A stretch of DNA of 64,000 nucleotides from Brachypodius melanocephalos (Eukaryota; Chordata; Aves; Passeriformes; Pycnonotidae): assembly GCA_013398615.1 (NCBI GenBank), contig VZSR01000393.1, positions 4,898,888-4,962,887 on the forward strand. Direction: 5' to 3'. Positions within the stretch are counted from its first letter, which is position 1. The number at the start of each line of letters is the position of its first letter. The notes beneath the pieces were generated by a model that made no database searches, had not been told where the DNA came from, and worked only from the letters and a program-made list of their open reading frames with translations. Position numbers and translations under genes: made by a program. Positions 24,401-36,802 of this stretch are shown piece by piece.

Positions 24401-25194
24401 AATGCCTTTTGTTCTTGTGCTGGGTATGTAAGAGATGTCATTGTGTGAGTCTAGGGCTGCCTGGACAGGCAAACCAAGATGCACTTGGTTATTAGGATCC
24501 TAAATGTTATTATTTCATCACTCCTAACGAAGAACAGGGGCCTCAGTGTGATAGACTCAGTAAGAAGATGAACTTCAGCTCTTGCTACGTTTTTGTCTCA
24601 TTACTTCTGATCACAATCCAGCGCCAAAAGAAATCAAAAGCTGTTTCTGAATTCGGTGAGAGCTCAGGGCACACGAAAGCTGCTCTCAGGAAATGCTCAG
24701 TGTGTTGTCAGGATCAGGCCTGTAATGTGTAACTCCAGCCTAGAAAACTCATTTCCTTTGAAGCTCAGTTGAGTGTTACTACTACACATCAGCATGTTGC
24801 ACCACACAGAGTATATCAAATTTGATGTCATTTTTTTTTCTTCCTTTTTCCCTGGGAACCTGTAAATATCCTTTGGTAGCAAAATCAGAGAGGAATAAAT
24901 TCTCCTCGATGTATTTACAAATGTGAGAAGCTTTTCAAGTTGTATTTGCAATTCTCTTTCTTGCAATGACCTCTATTTTCATAATCCTTCATGGAATATC
25001 ATGGTTTAAAGAGCTTTCTCTCCCTGCTGTTTTTGTTAAAAGGTTTTTGGTGTGATATTTGGAAAGTCAAATTCTGCATTTAAATGTTGTGTTTTCACAG
25101 ATATAAATGAAAGAGTCCATATTTATCTTTTTTCCCCCCTCTTTTCCCTTTTTCTGAGAACATCAAGCAATTCCACTTCTCTACATGTATTGTT
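21431..25194. other. Non-coding stretch, no gene seen
   Basis: Frames are under 100 codons without domains. A G-run-to-T-run tract lies at 23611-23638. The 12-mer TACAGTACTGTG at 23302-23313 matches the start of miR-101 but lacks a hairpin. 23740-24200 is slightly GC-richer. No recognised repeat. Confidence 0.5.
23611..23638 (+). repeat. GTTTTTTGGGG-T18 low-complexity tract
   Basis: G-run followed by about eighteen T, with the same architecture as 4411-4468 and 44767-44798. The 65-codon frame crossing it is an artefact. Confidence 0.9.
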
Positions 25195-25600
25195 AACTAA
25201 ACCGTGAGAGCATACAGCAGCTTTAATAGTAAAGCAATCGTGATTACATCTTGCTTGTAATTACATTTATTTCCTCACATATGTCCAAGAAGGCAAGCAT
25301 TAGTTTGGCCTGTATAGGCATGTGCTAATGGCAAGAAAATCGTCTGGCAGCTTGACAGCAAGGAAAATAGCTTACAGTCACTTAAAGTCTTTCATGTCAT
25401 GGACACTTGCAAAGATTCTGAGCACTCTGGCTTTTGCTTGCATGCTTTTAAAATCGATTGCGTCCTGAGAGAGGGGGAATTTGCATCTAAATAATCCAAA
25501 TATGAAGAGATACAGTTGGTGAGGTGCGGGTGTGTGATCACAGATTTGAAAAACGCGGTGATGGCACTTTACAGGACTGATCTGCAAACATCCATGGGCT
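25195..25600. promoter_or_regulatory. Candidate conserved non-coding regulatory element
   Basis: Motifs visible: the palindrome TGTAATTACA (25256-25265), a homeodomain-dimer-like site; GTGATTACATC (25240-25250); ATCGAT (25453-25458); and a perfect octamer ATTTGCAT (25479-25486) followed by ATAATCCAAATATG. CpGs are retained at several places (AATCG, ATCGATTGCG, GTGCGG, AACGCGG), unusual for this CpG-poor window. A 113-codon minus frame overlaps but shows no domain. Function is inferred, not shown. Confidence 0.35.
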
Positions 25601-28169
25601 CCACGCTCCGTGTTAGCCTGGCAGAAACCCCTGCAGCTCTCCAGGGAAAAAAGGTGGGCAGATAAAGAGTGCCTGGGATCTGGAAGGGCTCTGAGGCTCA
25701 CTTGTATCCCACATATCATCTTGTTGATTTAATTGACCTCTAGGTACAGGACAGTGCAATCCAGAGTGACCCAGAGGGTCACAGTTTGTTCCTGTGCCAG
25801 CCATGGCATTCCTGGCACGAGGTGACCACGCTGGTGAGTGTTCTCTTCACTTTTTAACAAAACCTGGCTGGAAATTTTACAGACTGATTTATGACAAAGT
25901 CGAAATCACATGCATTTTCTCAGTGCAGAAAAGTTTCTTATTGGAAATGATAAATGTTACTGAGTTTTTCAGAAGCTGCATTTAATATTAAACTGAGCAG
26001 AGTCCCAAATGCTGTCTAAGAAGACTGAGAATTTTTCAGTGCCCATATAAGCTATAAACTAGGGCAATTTGCAAGATTTTCTGAAACTAGAGGTACATTT
26101 GTGTCTTCTGGCTAGTCTGCTTGCCTTCTGCTGCTGTGGCTACCAAGAATCTCAACAAGTTCACTGGATTAAGTGAGTGCCTAGCCAGAACAAGTACACT
26201 CCCAGAAGGTGTGCCTTGATCCCATGTTAGATGTTTCCCAGATTTTTGGGCACTCACATTTGATTGCCAAGATCCATGGTCTATGACTACACAAGTTATG
26301 TCCACAGCTGTAGAGATCATTACTGAAAATTTGTTCAAGGGTTGGTAAATACATGAACAAAATGTTGATCTGCACACTGAACTAATTGCACAAGTTTGTG
26401 AATATATCCAGTTTGGTATTTTTCCTGCTTAGCTAGAGAGAAGCCACTGCATGAATCTTGTACCCCTGTGCCAGGTGTTGAGACAGACAGACAGACAGAC
26501 ACACAGGTATAAATGACACAGCTTCACTGACAGGGCTGGTGGACCCTGAGCTCCCATCACCAGATGAACCATCTGGTTTTTTGCTGAGAAATTGGGCTGG
26601 GCAGCCAGGGGAACCAAACTGATGCTCCCACAAAGCTGGCTCAGCCCTGCAGGCAGCTTGGACAAAGAAACAGCAAAATAATATTGGAAGTTGCTCTCTG
26701 GGTCTGTTGCTGCTGTCTGCAAGGGTCAGGCATGTTCCAGTTTTCTTGGGGCAATAAAGCTCCCAGTGAGTGCTGGGCACAGTCCTGGTCCTCTTTGTAG
26801 ACATCGCTCATCCTTTAGGTGCTCACAAAACCATGAAATCTTTTAAAAAGGGAATTTTGGAGGGTAGCTGTGAGACACTATAGGACTAAAACCTAAGGCT
26901 TTTTGTTTGTTTAGTTTAGGTTTTGGCTACTTTTGTAGTTTTATTGTGTTTATTGTTCCCTCTCTCTCAAACCTCCCGTTGAGCTAAAATCTTTCAACAG
27001 CAAGAGCAAAGAGTAACTATAGTTAGTATTTATAATTTACCTCCCAGAAATGGAGCCTAAGCTTTCTCCTCCAAGCATTATAAGGAAGGTAGATTATTAT
27101 TTGCCATGGAAATGGGAGAATGGAGGAATTAGTGTGGATACAATGATAAAATAAAAGTTCATGATCTGTGTTACACTACAGAAATGAGGTTTGTCTTCTG
27201 GCTAGAATCGAGGTCAAATTACAACATCTGAGTACTGGGTGAGGAAAAGCAGAAGGTTGGACTGGAGTTTTGGTCTGTTCTCTATGCCAGAATTTAGGGA
27301 GTGCTGAGAAATCTGCCTTTAGATCTATTTCTGGATTTGTATGCTGTGTCTCTGAGAGTTACATTAGCTTTTTCCATTCTGCCATCTGAAAATGTTAATA
27401 TTTCGGGGATTTTTTTTCATAAAAACAGCAACAACATGGAAAATATTAACAGGAAACATTTTAGATGCTACAGGAAATTACAGCTGTGAAGAGTGTTTCA
27501 TATTGTGTTAGCAGGAGATTGAATGAGGCTTCTTCCCATCCAAACTTTTAAATCCGTGAAGAGGAGGAATATCTCAGACTCCATGTACCTGCTCTGAATG
27601 GGTATGGAATCTATAAAGAGCAGGTTTTATTGTTAGCTTTGCTTTCAGTGGCCTGGGAAGCAGAAGAAACATTTAGGCTTTAAGACAGCTGAGTTGCACA
27701 GTTGTGGGAGTTGTGAATGAAGTGACAGAGATGTCACAGCCGACAGCTCGATGTCCCACTTGGGGGGCTGTCAGTGGGACACGTGCTTGGCAGGCAGTGC
27801 TGTGTCCTGCCTGGTATCCTGCTCTCCAAACTGGAGGATGCTCTGTCCTCTGTCCCTCACAGCAGGGAGGGCACTTGGTGATTTAGAGCTGCTCTCCTGA
27901 CCCTCCACCTCACCAGCAGCAGGGACCTGGCAGGGTCAGAGTGAGCAGTGAAGCTCCCTGAACTGCTGGTGAATGAAGTGATGCTGACCTTTGTTTTGTT
28001 AGCTAGCTAGCATAACTCTAGTCTGGTTATTTCAATATTAAATTGGCATTTTCCCAGTTTGTATCCCTCAATCATTATGGTGACTCACATGGAGTGACTG
28101 GTTTGCTCTCAGATCCTGCCCCTGTTCCTACATATGTGGTTTATTTTCTGGCTTGATTGACCTAGAGAG
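25601..28169. other. Non-coding stretch, no gene seen
   Basis: Holds a (ACAG)n microsatellite (26481-26500) and two GC-richer pockets (26520-26680 and 27690-27960) with overlapping short frames. The longest (123 codons, minus, 26433-26804) reads through the microsatellite and is not supported. Confidence 0.5.
26481..26505 (+). repeat. (AGAC)n microsatellite
   Basis: Five AGAC tetranucleotide units followed by ACACAG. Simple repeat. Confidence 0.92.
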
Positions 28170-28237
28170 AACATTGCTGCTGGATGAGCCTTTCCATGAG
28201 AAGAACAATGCTGCTGGATGAGCCTCTCCATGAGAAG
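28170..28237 (+). repeat. 34-bp tandem duplication (two copies)
   Basis: Copies 28170-28203 and 28204-28237 (AACATTGCTGCTGGATGAGC... and AACAATGCTGCTGGATGAGC...) are adjacent and differ at two positions only (T/A at the fifth base and T/C in CCTTTCC/CCTCTCC). The low divergence suggests a fairly recent slippage or unequal-exchange event. No coding context. Confidence 0.95.
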
Positions 28238-28296
28238 ATGATGTGCTCATTTCATCCTGTTCAGAAATCTCCCTGGACTCTATGCACCAGAAATAG

Positions 28297-28326
28297 TAAC
28301 AACAACAACAACAGCAACAACAACAA
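28297..28326 (+). repeat. (AAC)n microsatellite
   Basis: About nine AAC units with one interruption (ACAGCAAC), running into an A-rich tail. Confidence 0.93.
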
Positions 28327-28836
28327 AAAATAATTGAGGTTATCTCCAGAGAAATTCCCTACTCTCTAAAGTGCATAAAATCAGAGCTAACCTCTGCTGC
28401 TGTTGTGTCTGTCCTCAGGCCTGTAGGGAAGCAGCAGATTCCCTGGGACCTGAACAGCTTTGCCCTGTTTGTAGTCTCGGATGGGCCCCTGCAGTGGAGA
28501 AGTCAACCCTGGCAGTGTGGGAGTGTGTTCTGCTCTCCTCAGGATCCCCTGCCCTCCCTGAATGTCCCCTTTGCACACCCACAGGATGGCATCCCTTCTA
28601 CACGTGCTCATATCCACAGAAGTGCTGTGCTCTGCACTCTGCAGGGGGAGGATATCCCTGATCTGCCTCAAACTAACAAATCCCCCTGTGCTTGGAAATA
28701 AAACAAAGCTCAGAGGGGGAGGAAAGTTCCCTCTTCTGAAATGATCAGATGCTATAATACAGTTTCTTTTGAGCCGAATTCTGTTGGGCACGCAGCTATT
28801 GATGTGGTCCCCATTGTCACTTAGGTATTTGGTCTA
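28327..28836. other. Non-coding stretch with a GC-richer pocket
   Basis: Four overlapping frames of 60-134 codons on both strands lie in 28371-28791. Their mutual overlap and lack of known domains argue that they arise from low stop density. Not called as a gene. Confidence 0.5.
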
Positions 28837-28885
28837 TTCATTATTTTCATTTATATTGTTTATGTAGAGCACCTAGAGGCCTGTG
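28837..28885 (+). repeat. Fragment of the same ancient SINE family as 79-368 (5' part)
   Basis: ATTATTTTCATTTATATTG, then 'ttatgtagagcacctagaggcc' (28860-28881), matches the 5' block 'attattatttatactac..agtgcctaaaggccc' seen near 82-130 and known, from memory, as 'ggtagcacctagaggcccc' in turtle and crocodilian repeats. Only about 50 bp remain. Confidence 0.5.
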
Positions 28886-31373
28886 ATAAGCAAATTTCAC
28901 CAAATAAAATAAGCCAACTTTAGTAGGTCAATTAGCATTCTCCAAAGATCGTGCATTTTAGCAGGGAGTTTTGCAGTTTACTGCTGTTGTCTAAGGAGAA
29001 AATGGAAAGCAGACCCCTCCCCTCGTATACAGTGTCAAATATCAACTCTAAATTAGAATGTTACTTATTCTTACTGAAATTGGGAATTCGTTGTAGGAGC
29101 TGAGTAATCACAATGCTGTGCTCTGATTTTGTTCCTGGAGATCATCCAGTGAAAACAGCCTCTTGTTACCTACTGGGAAGAAATAGGCAAATACAGTCAT
29201 GTCTCTAATATGTGTACACAGTATATCAGCACTCTCCAGGTTGCTTGCTAAATGCAGCTTAAGAATGTTCTAAGATACAGACAGGGAGATTTGTAATGAG
29301 ACCTGTGCAATGTATTTCTGGTGTCTGCTGTTTTCTTTATAGTTATAAAATCAATAAAACTTAGGTGTACCAAAGAATATAGCTCAGTAATACAGCATTG
29401 CAGGCTGATGGAAGTTGTTCTGATGGGGAATTTATTTTTGATTTGAGCATTATGAGCTTCCTGCTTTCTCTACTTGCACAACTTCTGACTGTTTTATTGC
29501 CCCCTTCTCCTCACTTGGTTGTCCTCTTTTAGGGGTCCTCTGAGATGCTTTGTCTTCTGGGTAAGTTTTCATTGGCTCTTTCATGATGCCTCTCTGCTTA
29601 AAACTCTCCTCATTTTAGGTATCTTTTGACTGTGATTTATTTCAATACTGAGAGTCCTAACATAAAACCAATTAATTGGTAATCCTGCTGCAGCAAGACA
29701 ATACAATATGTATACTTTGTGTGCCACGCTGAGTTTGTGCCTTTCATCCCAGTTTAGGAAGGTCAACCTGCCTAGAGCTGGGTATTTTTACCTTTATAGC
29801 TCTTCATCTGAGTAAGTGATCTAATCTTTGCTCACAGTTTTATTGACTTCTAATTCTTAACTTGAGCCTGTTGATGTGTTTGCTAATTTAGGCTTAAACT
29901 TCCTGCCAGACTCAGCCAGACCATGCCATGAGCTGCCTACCTCCAATGATAATGAACAAAGGAATTCATGAAAAAGACACAACTCTTGTTGGTCAGAGCA
30001 GAAAGACAAACTGAATAAAGGAAAACTACCATTTAAAAGATGTCCTGAATGACTATATTAGTGTAAAATGCGAAATATTTATTTTTTTCCAAGAAATACA
30101 GATCTTGAGTACCTAAGGCAGTTCTCAGGTTTAATTCAGCTAAACTGATTTTTTCCCTTGGTTGTTGGTGGTGTTCATCATACAGTGAAGGTTTCTCTAA
30201 ACCAGACCTTTTCCATTGCAGTCACAGACATTTCTGCTTCCTATCTTATTTATTCACCAGCCATACAAAAGTCATCATATGCTACATTGCAGTCCAAGTA
30301 TTCCATTTGTAATGATAATATGTAAAATATTTTGATTTGTGATTGCATTAGACTCTGAAAGCTTGTCCTTTGCTCATGGCACAAAAATCATCCTTAAAAA
30401 TATTGCTGGTGGCTTCAGGACTTAATGATTCTTATCAGTGCTGAGAACCAAACTAAGAAAATTAGATACACAACAACCAACTCCATCCCAAGATCAGCTA
30501 CATCCAACTGTTAATACTGCATTGAAAGACCTTTAATCCTAGAATGTGAAATACCCAGCCCAAGTCAGAACAAAACTGAGAACCAACTACCACCCTAAAT
30601 CTAGTGAGGTTTTATCTAATTTTTTTTCCTGGGATATAATGAATTAAACATAGTATGAAATGCAAAAAGGTTACATTGAGACATATAATATTTGAAGGTT
30701 TAATTCATTTTTCTAGTGTATAAGACACAAGGCTATTAAATTTTTAAAGCAGTGATCTCCTGAAGTCCCTACTTTATGAGGGCTTTCTTCATAAAGATAA
30801 ATGGTTTCCTTGCCAAATCAAATGCAGATTTGAAACAAATTAAGTTAATGTTCAATGGTACAAGGTAGAATGGATGGGGGAACTGTTTTATTTTGCATTG
30901 TAATAACCATATACACCTAAATCAATAGCTGTGGAAAAAAAAGGCAATAATATCACGTAACTGCAGGAAATGAAATATAGTGAGATGAAGGGGGGAGCGG
31001 GTTGCAGAATGAAAGGATTTGTATTGGAATAATGACATTTCATTAAAAAGGGTAGGAGTGCTATTGAATATAAGTCCATACCAGTAAATTCTATTTCTTA
31101 TAATAACACTTGAGATGAGTTAAAGTTGCCCAAGTATTGTGATAAAGTATCTTGCTGGATTCCTTTCTTATATTATGCTGTAATTTTACGTTAAAAGAAA
31201 AATTTGAAATGTTAAAGAGGCAGTGCATGTTTTCTAAAGTGCTTTCTATTTCTCCTAATGTTTCATTTAACTTGTTATATTATCCTGTGCTCCTGCAATC
31301 TGAGCAGGAGGAAGTTTATCAGGTTCGTTCCTCTGTAAGCTCATATTAAAGGAACAAAACAAAATGTGAATCT
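28886..31373. other. AT-rich non-coding stretch
   Basis: Unique-looking sequence with no frame over 65 codons and no recognised repeat. I see nothing specific in it. Confidence 0.6.
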
Positions 31374-31441
31374 GGCAGTGGTGAAAGGCACTGGATTGAG
31401 AGTCCTGGGAATTAAAGCCCACTATTTATCTGCAGCACAAG
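31374..31441 (+). repeat. MIR-type SINE fragment (tRNA-like head)
   Basis: GGCAGTGGTGAAAGGCACTG, then 'gattgagagtcctgggaattaaagccc' and 'tatctgcagcac' parallels the MIR head 'agtggttaagagcactggactgagagtcctgggttctaatcccagctctgccac'. The rest of the element is not recognisable. The assignment is by remembered consensus. Confidence 0.5.
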
Positions 31442-34400
31442 CTCAGGCTGGTGAGTAACAATGAGGACTGAGAGAGGGTGAATCTCTGCAATACAGGGAT
31501 CAGATTCCTGCCTGGTGCAAATCAGCAGCAGCCAGGGCTGATACATTGGGTGGTGGCACTGAACAGGACAGGATGCAGCCTTTTGCAAAGTATTTCACAA
31601 AGAAATTGTTGTTCCTCTGAAGCCAATGATGGAAATCCCATTGATTTCATGGAAGTAGGATTTTAACCTTGTTTTTATTGTTTGTCACCCTGAAGTCTCC
31701 CTGAAAGACTCTACAGATAGAAAGGAAAATATTCGTGTGCTTCACTTCAGTCACTTCCCTGATTTGTTTGCTTCTTTTGAGGTTGCCCACAAAAGGAAGA
31801 GTTCCACTGACTGGCCAAACTGAGAGACACCCGTGGCTGCTGGAAATTAAACTGATACCCTACAGTTTATGTCCCGTGTGTCAGATCAAGAGGAGTTCAT
31901 TAGAGGGACAAATCCATTTTGTTCTTTTGTGGAAAGAGTATCCTCTCTTTCAGGATACTCTGAAACCTGGGGGTGTGGGCACCTCTTTTGAACCTCTGCC
32001 GAGCAATCATCTGGAAAATCACTTGTAGTAGTAGTAAGAGGTGTATGGGATTGTAAAGAAAGCAAGATTGACAGTGTCATAATACTTCTGTCTCAGAAAC
32101 GTCGTGGAACATGGACATCATCCGTGTCAGGGCTTCTGCATGGAACTGTTATCCCTGTCAGCAGTGTTTGAACTCTGTTTTCTTTTACCAAAACCATAAA
32201 AATGCTGTGGCAGAGGGGTCTCTATGAGATGGAAACAGAGCTAGACCTGTGTTTTTATATTAATAAGGAGAAGGTTTGGAACTTTCCTGTAGTTCATAGA
32301 GTTGCTCATGGTTGGGTACATGAGAACGTGGAACCTCCTTGTAGCTTTCTCACACCATAATATCCTGTCCTAGTCTGGTTCCTGTGGTGTATTTCTGGCA
32401 ATTGTAGAAATTGAGCAATGCTTCACTTGGATCTCCTGGACTCATAATGCAAATTTAATGTGGTCAGAAATGCATGAAAATCCAGAGGACATTTGGGTAA
32501 GGCTTGCCTTTTCATTTAGGGCCTAGGAAATTGTTGTGTCCTGTCTCCCCATCACAGAAGAGGCACTTTTGTGCAGAGCCTGTGACTGAAACTCTTTTGA
32601 GCATGCATCTGAACAATCCCCTGTGCACAGTTAAAGGATGAAACTTGTCCACACAAACAGAGCTCAGCATCCTCCTGTCCCCAGTGCAATTTGCATCTGT
32701 GCTGTTCCTCCTCATACCCTGCACAGCCAATGAACCATCCCTTCGTGTGAGCCAGTGGGGGTCTTGCTTTGAGTTATTTTTGTACTCATAATCAGCTCTG
32801 TGCTCCACTTGCTGGTTGATTTGTTTCAGTAAGAACGGACAAAGCATTCTCAGGCACATTTCAGACCTCATTCAGTCTGAAGAGTCTCATCCCTGTAAGC
32901 ATTATGGAGGGGTACATAACTGTACTCGAGGTTGTCTCACTCAATTCCTTAGTCTGCTCCAAAATAAGATCCAAAGTGGAGCTTCCTGGAGCAAATCAGC
33001 TTTTGAGAGGTGCAGATTGTGCAATTGGCACTCATTCTCTACCAGCAGGAGTTGATGCTGTGTGCTGAACAATCCCAATAATGTACCTGTACCTTACCTT
33101 ACACAGGCTGCACTTTTCTTGCAAAAAGTATCAGTTTCAGGAACATTATTTATATTCTCTCCTTTCATACATTCATCAGCTAAGGTGTCACCAGATTTTT
33201 GCCAAGGGGCCAGGGGTAACTGATAGCATCTGAGGAGATTTGGCTGTCTCCCACTCAGGATATGAATGAAATGGTTTGCTCAGTGAAATGAAATATTTTT
33301 TAAAAAATTAAAGAAAGGCCACCAAATATATCCAGGCTGTCATATAAAATGCCACAGGGAGTTTTATTTTAGAATATGAACAACTAATCAACCTCTGATT
33401 TGTGCGTTGCTATATCACATTTTCTGGCCTCTGTTTCCTCTGGATAAAATACTTGGGACGTGAGCCTTTCAAATTGCTTTTAATTTTACTCTCCATGAAA
33501 TTAATTATTGACAAGTCCTAGAATGTGAGCCACTCAGACCAACTGCTCATGGATCTGTCATGTACACGTACCAGTAAAATTCACAAGTCACATTGAACTA
33601 TGGAGTGCATAAGTCAGTTGGAGAAGAGAAAGAGTGCTGCATGGTTTATCTGAATAATAAACACAGTTGTAATGGTAAACCTTCACTCTGAACTTTCCAG
33701 GAACATCTTGTAACATAAAAAAATTTACTGCAGAAATTCTCGGATAGTGTTTTTTGATAATGGTTAAATGTAAGAATTTCACTGTGTTGCAGCAACAGTA
33801 AAAAAAAGATGAAATATATTGAATAAAGATTTTATTGTGAGTTATCTGCTCAGCTCTGTAGCACCATCAATTTTTTCTCCCTATATAAAAATAATGAAGT
33901 CAATAAATGTGTTTAGGTGACCTCTGAGGCTTACAAAAAGGATGTTATGAGATGGGTGAGTACTGGATACGGTATTTCATTCAGATGCCGAACAGCTGTT
34001 GTGCTAGACAGTGCTGGCATCCTATTTTTCACCACTGGTGCTAATGCAAATCGTGCTTTGATTGTATTTATATTCTATCATATTGTGGGAGTGTGAAAAA
34101 GCCCGTTGGGCTGTCAGCCCTCGTGTCCCACCTGGTTGTGCCATTTGCTAATGTTTAATTGCAGACAGGTGACCAGACTGGGAACCTGCACTCAGACTGG
34201 CCCAGCCCCTGCTGACAACCAGCCTGCTGCCTGAATTGGGCTCCAGCCTCTTCCAAAAACCACTGGGCCTCATTGTCCTGATGATTCCAACAGGCACATG
34301 ACAGAGGTATGAGTTTTTGTTTTTTACCGCCCCCCCGGAATAATAGGTTTTATTGGGATGCATTTAAAAACATCTGGACTCTGCCCTGACCCTGTCACTG

Positions 34401-34692
34401 TGGGCTGTTAATTGTTCCATCTATCTCCAAATCAGTGATCCCAGCTCTCTGCACATCATGTCAGTGAGCAGCAGAGACTTTTTTGGGGATCAGATTTGTG
34501 TGTTCCAGAACATCCCCCATGAATCATAGAATGGGAGGGGAGGGCCCTTTGTTCTTCCCTTTCCTGTGTGCTGCTCCTGTGCCTGCCCTGGCACTTCTCT
34601 TGTCATCAGTGCTACGTGTTCATACAAACTGTAAAAGTATTTTTCAAGGAAATATACAAATTAGCACTTTAAGACTGATTCCTATACAGATT
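31442..34692. other. Non-coding stretch, no gene seen
   Basis: A third CCATTGATTTCA lies at 31638-31649, within AATCCCATTGATTTCATGG, which also resembles the reptile-type repeat motif at 4073. The 119-codon minus frame (32512-32871) and 97-codon plus frame (31735-32028) show no known domain. A C-run sits at 34330-34336. Confidence 0.5.
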
Positions 34693-34721
34693 TAATATAT
34701 ATATAAAAATATATATATATA
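34693..34721 (+). repeat. (AT)n microsatellite
   Basis: Two AT arrays separated by an A-run (TAATATATATATAAAAATATATATATATA). Simple repeat. Confidence 0.93.
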
Positions 34722-35215
34722 CCTGTGGTGACTTTTTCCTTTGCAGGATGATGAAAAAGGAAATATGAATTAACAATAACAATTAACAGTATGATGAGAA
34801 TTCTGTGTTTGATTAACGATGTTTTCTATATATTTTCTCTGAGTTCAGTATTTATTTTCTTTTCAATCTGACAGCTGTTCAGAAGTAGGTGCACACCTTG
34901 TCACTTACAGAATGGTCTCTGTAGTAAATTGACTGAAGATGTGTAATTTGCCCTGCAGCATCTTTTTAAAGTAATTAGTATAAATCAGTCAATAGATTTG
35001 TGTTAGTGACACCTGAAAAATTGCAGTAGTTTGGAAAACACTGCACTCTATTATACATTATCCCCTTTAAGTGCCGTTGGTTTAAAATGTGAGAGAATTA
35101 CTCATTTTAAGAAGTAGACCACTGGTACTTTGATTAAGCAACTTTTGTTTTAGAGAGCTCCATGCTTGTATTGAGGAGGCAGTTGACACTACATGGAGAT
35201 TTCTGCTTATTTAAT

Positions 35216-35295
35216 GGAATCATAGAATCATGGGATTGTTTGGGTTGGAAGGAACCTTAAAGATCATTTCGTTCCAACGAGACACCTTCCACTTA
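35216..35295 (-). mobile_element. CR1 LINE 3' end fragment, reverse orientation
   Basis: Read on the plus strand, the sequence GGAATCATAGAATCATGGGA, then 'tgtttgggttggaaggaacc', 'ttaaagatcatttcgttccaac' and 'gagacaccttccactt' is the reverse complement of the avian CR1 3' terminus (the octamer end, then the 'ttccaacccaaac' and 'tgatctttaaggtccc' blocks). Only about 80 bp remain. It abuts an A-run at 35296-35304. Confidence 0.95.
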
Positions 35296-36734
35296 AAAAA
35301 AAAGTACTTTCAAAATATTGCTCCATAAACTGCTCACACTGAAAATAAGGATAGAGAAGGATCCTTTTGACCTGAATACAAGTGATCTCTTCAAAACTAA
35401 GTTGCCCACACTCTGGAATGTTCCAGCTTCTCTGTACTCTGCTTTTCTGCAGCTGCTGAGCTCTGGTGGTGGTGACCCAAGGCTCTCCTGAATGAGGGAA
35501 GCAAAGGAAAGATGCTGGTTGTAGGCAAGGAATTGGTGGTGTCAGCTACAGAGAGAATTTTCTTGGGAGTGAGGGATTTCTTAGTCAAAAGTCAAGTTCC
35601 AATGTGCATTTTGGCATGTTAGTGAGTCACTCAGGTCTGTCAGGCTCCAGTTTAACTTCTTTGGGTGCACTTCTTTCATCCATAACCCATGAATGCTTCT
35701 TTGCCACTTAGTGAATTCTTGCTAAATGAGTCCAGCCCTTTTTTTTTTTTTTTTTTGAGGGGAGGTGGGGGGAGTGGGATATCATTTCTGTCTTTGTCAG
35801 ATTTTGTGGTTTTGCAGCTTTTGTGTTTCTGTTTTCTTTTCAAAGTAAGTGTGCCCTTTGTGATAGGGAAGACTGTCTCCAGTGAGGCTGACTGCCATGA
35901 GAAATGCTCTCAGAAGCAATTCTAGGAGCCTTCACTCTTTTAAATACTCATATCCTAGAGTCCTCTTGCATATTACTTGTGTGAATAACTGAAAATGGGG
36001 TGTTTTTTGGTAGTTTGGACAATTTCATCAAAAATTAAAATAGTCTCAGATCCTGAATAGGTACCACCTTTGAAAATGCTGATTGCAATACCTCTCTCAT
36101 CCCCAACATAAACCTTTCCTGCCTTTCTAGCTGTGCACAAAAAACAAGCTGTTTAGATGAAAAAAACTGGACTTTAAAAAAAAATCTGTAATTAAGCAAT
36201 CATAACAGCCCTTTAAATAAATACAGCTTGCATTTACATTTTAACATGGACTTCTGGTGTTTGTTTAACTTTATTTCTTTTTCACCCCATTTCAGCATAA
36301 TAGAAAATGTACAGCAGGCTTCCTGAGTGCCTCCCCTGCCCCAGCCTGAGATCAGGCTGAGATCAGGCTGGCAGGATGCCTGACACTGTCACTGCTTAGC
36401 AGAAGTGGGCTTGAACAGAAAAGCCAACCACTTAGAAAGGCACATTGTTCTGCCCATCCCCAGATCAGAATCTATTAAAGCAATTAAAACTTAATTGTGA
36501 TCAGAAGCTGTGTGTGTTTCTCAGGCTTCGGCTGTAGAAAGTTCAGTGCTCCCTGGATTTGGAGAGCTGGGTTTTTCACACGAGCTCAGCAGGCACCAAC
36601 TCTTGGTGAGAACAACAGGGGAGCTTCTCGAGATTGGATGCCTGATTGAAAATCTAATCATGTCACTTTATTTATTTATGTAGATTCGTGTGTGCACAAA
36701 TATATACAACATGCCCAGAAACATGACAGCTCTA
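35296..36734. other. Non-coding stretch, no gene seen
   Basis: Holds a T-run/G-rich tract at 35740-35777 and a short tandem of GAGATCAGGCT (36348-36369). Frames are under 80 codons. No recognised repeat. Confidence 0.55.
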
Positions 36735-36802
36735 GGGGCTGGATTTCCAAGGGAGCCTTGGAGAATTCAGTGAGAGATGGGTGTCTAATTAAAATTCAAA
36801 TT
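36735..36802 (+). repeat. Possible remnant of an ancient MITE-like repeat
   Basis: GGGGCTGGATTTCCAAGGGA, then 'gccttggagaattcagtgagagatgggtgtctaattaaaattcaa' resembles, from memory, the left end of a widespread turtle repeat ('gggctggattttcaaaggagcctaagggagttaggcaccc..attcaatggg'). No matching right terminal repeat was found. Weak. Confidence 0.35.

Noticed and set aside
27252..27300. GAAGGTTGGACTGGAG..., like a CR1 'ggttggactagatgatc' block
   Set aside because: The match stops after about 15 bases and there is no octamer end.
34520..34537. GAATCATAGAATGGGAGG, like the end of a CR1
   Set aside because: Only about 14 bases match and the flanks do not continue as CR1.
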